Below are positions 59,317 to 64,000 of a stretch of 64,000 nt of DNA, piece by piece. The notes beneath the pieces were generated by a model. That model was not told the origin of the DNA, ran no database searches, and worked only from the letters and a program-made list of their open reading frames with translations. The stretch spans positions 11,715,894 through 11,779,893 of the forward strand of contig NC_058145.1 in NCBI RefSeq assembly GCF_011075055.1, given 5' to 3'. The stretch's first letter is position 1. The number at the start of each line of letters is the position of its first letter. Position numbers and translations under genes: made by a program. Source of the stretch: Mangifera indica. Lineage: Eukaryota > Streptophyta > Magnoliopsida > Sapindales > Anacardiaceae.

Positions 59317-62300
59317 TTATGTCTGCTTGTTGCCATTTTCATAATCGGTACTCTTTAGTGCCTTCAACTTTCTGTAACCCTTATCAGTACCGAATATCCT
59401 GAAAGAATATACAAAAGGAGCAGCAGATCATGTATTCATCAGGCATTTCAAATGAAAACAAATTCTCAGCAGCAAGAGATGTTTAAATTTAATTATGCTT
59501 CCCATTATTGAAACCAAGCCAAACTACAAAGTTAAACCATAAAGGAACAGAAGTAATTCCTTCAAATGTCTGGAAAGCAAATCACTTAAACCCTATATTT
59601 AAACTTTCATTAAATCAATTTCTCAGTCAAAAATGTGCATATGGACGTAGAACTAATGCAAAAGGACCTTTCACCAGATAGAAAAATTTGATGAAGTAAG
59701 CAACATGGAACAAAAGTATGTAGCAATAGAAAGCATCAAATTCTAACCAGGGAATATCACCACGCATAAACAAAGACTCAGACAATGAAAGTATCTTTTT
59801 GATACCTCATCCCCAAGAATACTGACAACCCATAGATCATCTGATTACTTTTCTGCAAGTAAAATTTTTTGCAATGCTCTGGATCCCAATTAATCAAATA
59901 TAAATTAGGGAGGCCTCAGTCAGTAGACAATTCAAACAAGCATACTTATAACACAAGACAGAGGGACCTATAAAGATTACTGATGCCAGACACAGATATG
60001 ACCCAATTTTTTGCATAGTCATAATGTTGTCCAACCCAGAGAACGGAAACATTGTGCAGTCACATCTAGAGAAATGGTAAGTAGACAATGAGCATAAATT
60101 TGACCCAATTACACTTAAACTTAAGGCGTAGGCCTTAATCCAGGTTAATGAGAAAGGGAGGCACCACAGGAAGCCACTCAACAAAGCATCCAGATGATAA
60201 GTAACTGAGAAGGGCAGAGAACAGGACTCTCCGCCTTTCAGTGACTAGTCCTCCCTACTTGATATGTTTTTCTGCTTCTCTTGTGACATTTGGACAAGCC
60301 TCCATCTCCACCTTCACTAAAAAGCTTGAGTCTAAGTACAAAAACCTACCATGCCTGTTATCTCTAGCAACATTCCAGGTACCTTTAATGGAGTAAAATA
60401 TTAATTTCAAGGTCAAGCATATCCAACTTCTGGACCAAATACTCCCATGTAATAGATGATTTTGAAGTATGAACAGTTCATCTTCTATTTATTTGAAGTG
60501 GCTGGACAAGGCAGTATGTCTAGTTACTTAAGAATTAGGTTTTACAGAGGGCATTGTTATTGTCCTCTATTTGATAATTGTGCATAATCAGTAACAGAGA
60601 AATATATTGGCAATTGTTACATACTTCACTAAAGACGCACAAAAAGCATCATACTGCTTATCCAACAACTTACCAGTCCATGTAAACAAATGTTGATGAG
60701 TAGTTTCCAGACTTGGTATAAAGCAGACGATGATGATAGTCATGAAAATCAGCACTGAAAAGTATGAGAAGTAGGATTTCAGCAGCAGCAAATAATAAAA
60801 TAGCTACCTAAAATGAAAACCAAGCTCAACATACTAGCCAGAGGAAATGTACAAACTCACCCTCCATACAAGGGTACAAAGTTTGACAGGCTCCATGGGA
60901 AATGGTAACCACAATGCGCCTCAACCGTCTCCAGGACTCTAAGTACCATCCACAACCAGAGAGTCATCAGATGGGGCCCAGTGATGGCAGGACCAATGAT
61001 GGTAGCAAACCCAAGAAACAATATTTCAGCAGGGTGAGCATATTCAGATGTCAGTCCAAATGGTGTTGCATATCTGTCAATGGAACAAAACAACTATAAG
61101 TGCATCTGAGAAGTCCAGACAACTAATTTTTTCACAGATTTAAGCACCAGATACAAAACCAAGTCTGACTTACTCATGATGGACACTGTGTACATGCTTG
61201 TACAACCATTTTGTATGTAATATGCGATGCCCCCAGTAGAATACAAAATCTTCCAGGATGAAGTAGAATATTATCTGTGATAGAACCACTTTCCTGCAGA
61301 ACCACAAACAGGATTTAGCTAAACACGCTTCACAAAAGATACAAACATATATACAGAAGAAATCATTGAAAATGTTTCTAGAGTAACAAATGCATCGCAT
61401 ATAACAATGTATTTATGAAAAAAGCTTTAGTGCATAAAGAACCTGAAAATACCAGGACGGCAAAGGAAGACTACTTCGCATGCCCATGTATTTGAAGACA
61501 GGATAGGATAGAAGCATAACTGGCAAATTAACACCAAAGTGATACAGCAGTAGCCGAGTGATACATTTCTCCTGAGCTGCAGGGCTGTTGTTTTTTGTCT
61601 GTATAAAACCAGAAATTAGTAAGCATTCTGAACTTCAAGTAGTTAAGCAGTCAAGACACTGGGAAAAACCTTTGATAAATGAAATATCCCCAACATCTAC
61701 CAAGGCTACACATGAAAAGCATGCATAAAAGCCCTTCAAAAGTAAATATAAATTAAAAACACTAAAGCTTTCACCATAGTTGGCGCATGTGAAAAATGAT
61801 AAGATAGTACTTTAAGATGAGAAGCAAGCATCAAAGTTACTGCAGCATGATTGAAAATCATCAAAAGCAATAGCAAATCCATTCTAATTATTTAGCATAA
61901 AAAATTCTCCTTTTTCCTTTTTCCCTTTCCTTCTATCAGAATATCTAGCTTAATATGTATCCAAACAAAAAAGGCTTAAAAAAGTGACAGCACTAATATA
62001 ACAGAAAGGAGAAAGAAAAAACCTGAATCTTGTACTTGCTCAGCCATCCTGCCCTCTCCAGATATATAAAAGGAAGTCCAGATAAGAAAAAGACACTTTC
62101 ATGAAGAAAGAAACTCCCTAGACAGGCCAGTTCAAAATCGCTGAAATGTGTGATAAGAAACTGCATCATGATCAAACAGGAGTTTCAAGAATCAACACGT
62201 ATATCATCAATCATCAATCCCAAACAGATAAAATCATACACAATCCCTCTTCTATCATACAAATGAGAACTATAATTTTACTTCCGATAATTCTAGTCAT

Positions 62301-62695
62301 ACACTGACCAGTAACAAGTTTTCAGCATTTAACATCTCGTAATTGCCGCAAAATATTTCTTGTGAAACAAACAAAGATCTAACAAATGGTGTTTCTTTTT
62401 CACACTCAACTAGAAAAGATAGAGAAGTCCCATCAAAGCTAGAAGCGTCACCATCTTTGAAAAACCAAAAACCGAACAATAACGTCTAACACAAATCATC
62501 TACGTCTTGGAAAGAAAATCACACAAAATGAAAAAAACTAATGACAATCCACTAATTTGAATGCATAAACAAAGAATTACTAGTGGGTTACATAAACAGA
62601 TCCATAAGGAGAGAAGAGTAAAATCTTGAGTAAACAATAGCAGAGAAAAGAAAGAGAAAAAACACCTGCCAAGCAGATTCGATGATCGACGCCAT
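59317..62695 (-). CDS. SMO2: Sterol 4-alpha-methyl oxidase, SMO2 type
   Basis: This is a di-iron oxygenase of the fatty-acid hydroxylase superfamily in the ER membrane. In plants the SMO2 type removes the second 4-methyl group (24-ethylidenelophenol-type substrates) on the way to sitosterol and campesterol. Seven exons (62695-62666, 62160-62023, 61598-61453, 61293-61174, 61073-60861, 60754-60674, 59398-59317) give 810 nt, or 269 residues plus stop. Hydrophobic helices flank the three histidine boxes: HRILH (127-131), HSVHH (140-144) and HDYHH (220-224), all intact. The start MASIIESAWQ and end NKQT resemble the Arabidopsis protein. A second GT at the exon 3 end (61443) would shift the frame; the GT at 61452 restores the W-K junction expected in the family. 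Confidence 0.95.
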
Positions 62696-64000
62696 GAGAG
62701 TTGATCTCAGAGCAATGTGGCTTAGAAAACCAAGAGAGAGTCAATTAGAAAACAGAGAGTGAAGAGAAATGGAGATTTTAGAGACAGCAAAACAAGGGCC
62801 ACCCACGAGATGAGATATGAGACAGACTGTCTAAGGGAATCTGGGCTGACTTTGGGCCCTTTTATATGAATTTTTGGCAGTAAATTTGTTCTGAGACTCT
62901 GTGTGCATGCGTGCATACATGTATATGTGGAGAGAAGAAGGTGTGCGTGGCCAGCGCAGATGTAAGCCTAACCTTTTGTAGACTTGCTCTTGTAATTTTC
63001 TTCCTTCAATCGAATATTTTCAGTCCTTTTGACCAATTTTCGCGAATAACACTGTTACATGGATATATTTTAAACTCACCAAATAAATATATCAGTAATG
63101 TATTATCATATAATTAAATATTATTTTATCTTTAATTTAAAATTATTTAATCATATAATGATATATCATCTATGTACTTATTTATTTAAATATATTTTCT
63201 TTTGGCCAAAAAACTATTTTTCACCTAAGTTTTAGTCTAATCTTAAAAGTATATTCGTAACTGTTTAAAAATTTAAACGCTTATTCATAAACTAAAACTT
63301 AAACACTCATTCATAAATTAACTTTTATTAGAAATAAAAATAAAATTATCATTTTACTATTATACCCAAAAAATTTATATCATTTCCCCCTTGAGTTTAG
63401 AAAAGCTAACTTTGAAGAACAAATGAGTGTATATTTGATGTACATCATTACGTGAATAAATTAGTTTGAAGTAAAAATAAAATAATAATCAATTAAGTGA
63501 TGATATACATAAATATATACATATTTATATATTTAAATTAGGTATGTATAATATTACTCTTTTATTTATGAGAGATCAATTATTTTCCATGGCATTATAT
63601 CTTACACATATCAACAATTTTCATATTTAAGAACCCCACAATAAATGTAGAGTTATTTTAGTTGCATGCATAAAATTTGAAGGCTACCTATATGAGAAAG
63701 ACGACATACTGATAATAAGCATAAGCATCAATAGCATAAAATTATTTGTTCTAATGATTTTATAATAAGCAAAAAGATCCATTTTTGAGATAAGGTAAAT
63801 GTATCATGTGGGTTGAAGATTATGCTAATATAAAAGTAAAATGACCCACATGCATCACTGCCAAATTGGATTTGGACTTTGTAGTGGAGGTTTGTGCATA
63901 TGTGATGTAACAACTAATCAAATTTTCATATAAAACTGATAAGTAAAAATCAACTATTCTTCTTCAGTAGGTGCAATACCAACCAATTTTAGCTTTGCCT
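62696..64000. other. SMO2 promoter side and AT-rich sequence with MITE copies
   Basis: The SMO2 5' leader and promoter lie within about 62696-62950. Copies of the palindromic MITE family are at about 63060-63190 and 63430-63560. At 63204 a GGCCAAAAAACTATTTTTCACC string resembles the end of MULE-like element 2 (40292), but no partner end or target duplication was found. No gene is seen. Confidence 0.5.

Noticed and set aside
61443..61452. Alternative exon 3 donor of SMO2 at 61443
   Set aside because: It would put exon 4 in the wrong frame. The donor at 61452 restores the expected W-K junction and the HRILH box.
63204..63400. A third MULE-like element with a GGCCAAAAAACTATTTTTCACC end
   Set aside because: No inverted partner end and no target duplication were found; at best it is a worn remnant.

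Overview
This is a plant nuclear window, most likely from a eudicot (probably a rosid). It is AT-rich, its genes have GT-AG introns, and it carries LTR-retrotransposon debris, MITEs and Mutator-like elements. I see eight host genes that read intact, one intact transposase gene, several pseudogenes, and long non-genic stretches.

Layout, left to right. At 1-460 there is a broken Ty3/gypsy integrase end. At 1.1-1.5 kb lies a small unknown plant gene (+). It converges on an 11-exon TFIIA large-subunit gene (2.17-6.39 kb, -) whose coding exons I could join completely (399 aa). From 6.4 to 10.1 kb is AT-rich sequence with a decayed gypsy gag. From 10.1 to 38.2 kb lies a directly repeated segmental duplication: copy A is 10.1-18.5 kb and copy B is 20.1-38.2 kb. 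Each copy holds a pTAC16-like pseudogene and an intact single-finger SUPERMAN-type C2H2 gene. Copy B is split by an 8,336-bp Mutator-like element (22174-30509) flanked by ten A residues on each side. That element has an uninterrupted three-exon MuDR-type transposase gene and inverted arrays of a 119-bp repeat in its two arms. At 38.8-41.1 kb sit two short non-autonomous MULE-like elements with long TIRs and perfect 9-bp target duplications. At 43.9 kb is a third C2H2 repressor-type gene (-). At 47.0-48.8 kb is a plastid-targeted tropinone-reductase-like SDR (+). At 53.5-53.8 kb is a tropinone-reductase pseudogene. At 55.5-57.0 kb is a clade A PP2C of the HAI type (+), behind a promoter with five CACGTG boxes. 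At 59.3-62.7 kb is a sterol 4-alpha-methyl oxidase SMO2 gene (-, 7 exons, 269 aa).

How the genes relate. The set SMO2 / HAI-type PP2C / tropinone-reductase-like SDR / TFIIA-L plus a small unknown gene matches, from memory, the Arabidopsis At1g07420-At1g07480 neighbourhood. A SUPERMAN-like C2H2 gene beside a tropinone-reductase gene also recalls At5g06060/At5g06070. These genes are neighbours by descent and do not form one pathway: sterol synthesis, ABA signalling, plastid redox chemistry and basal transcription. The most unusual material is the MULE with its phased 119-bp arrays, and the SDR that lacks the catalytic tyrosine.
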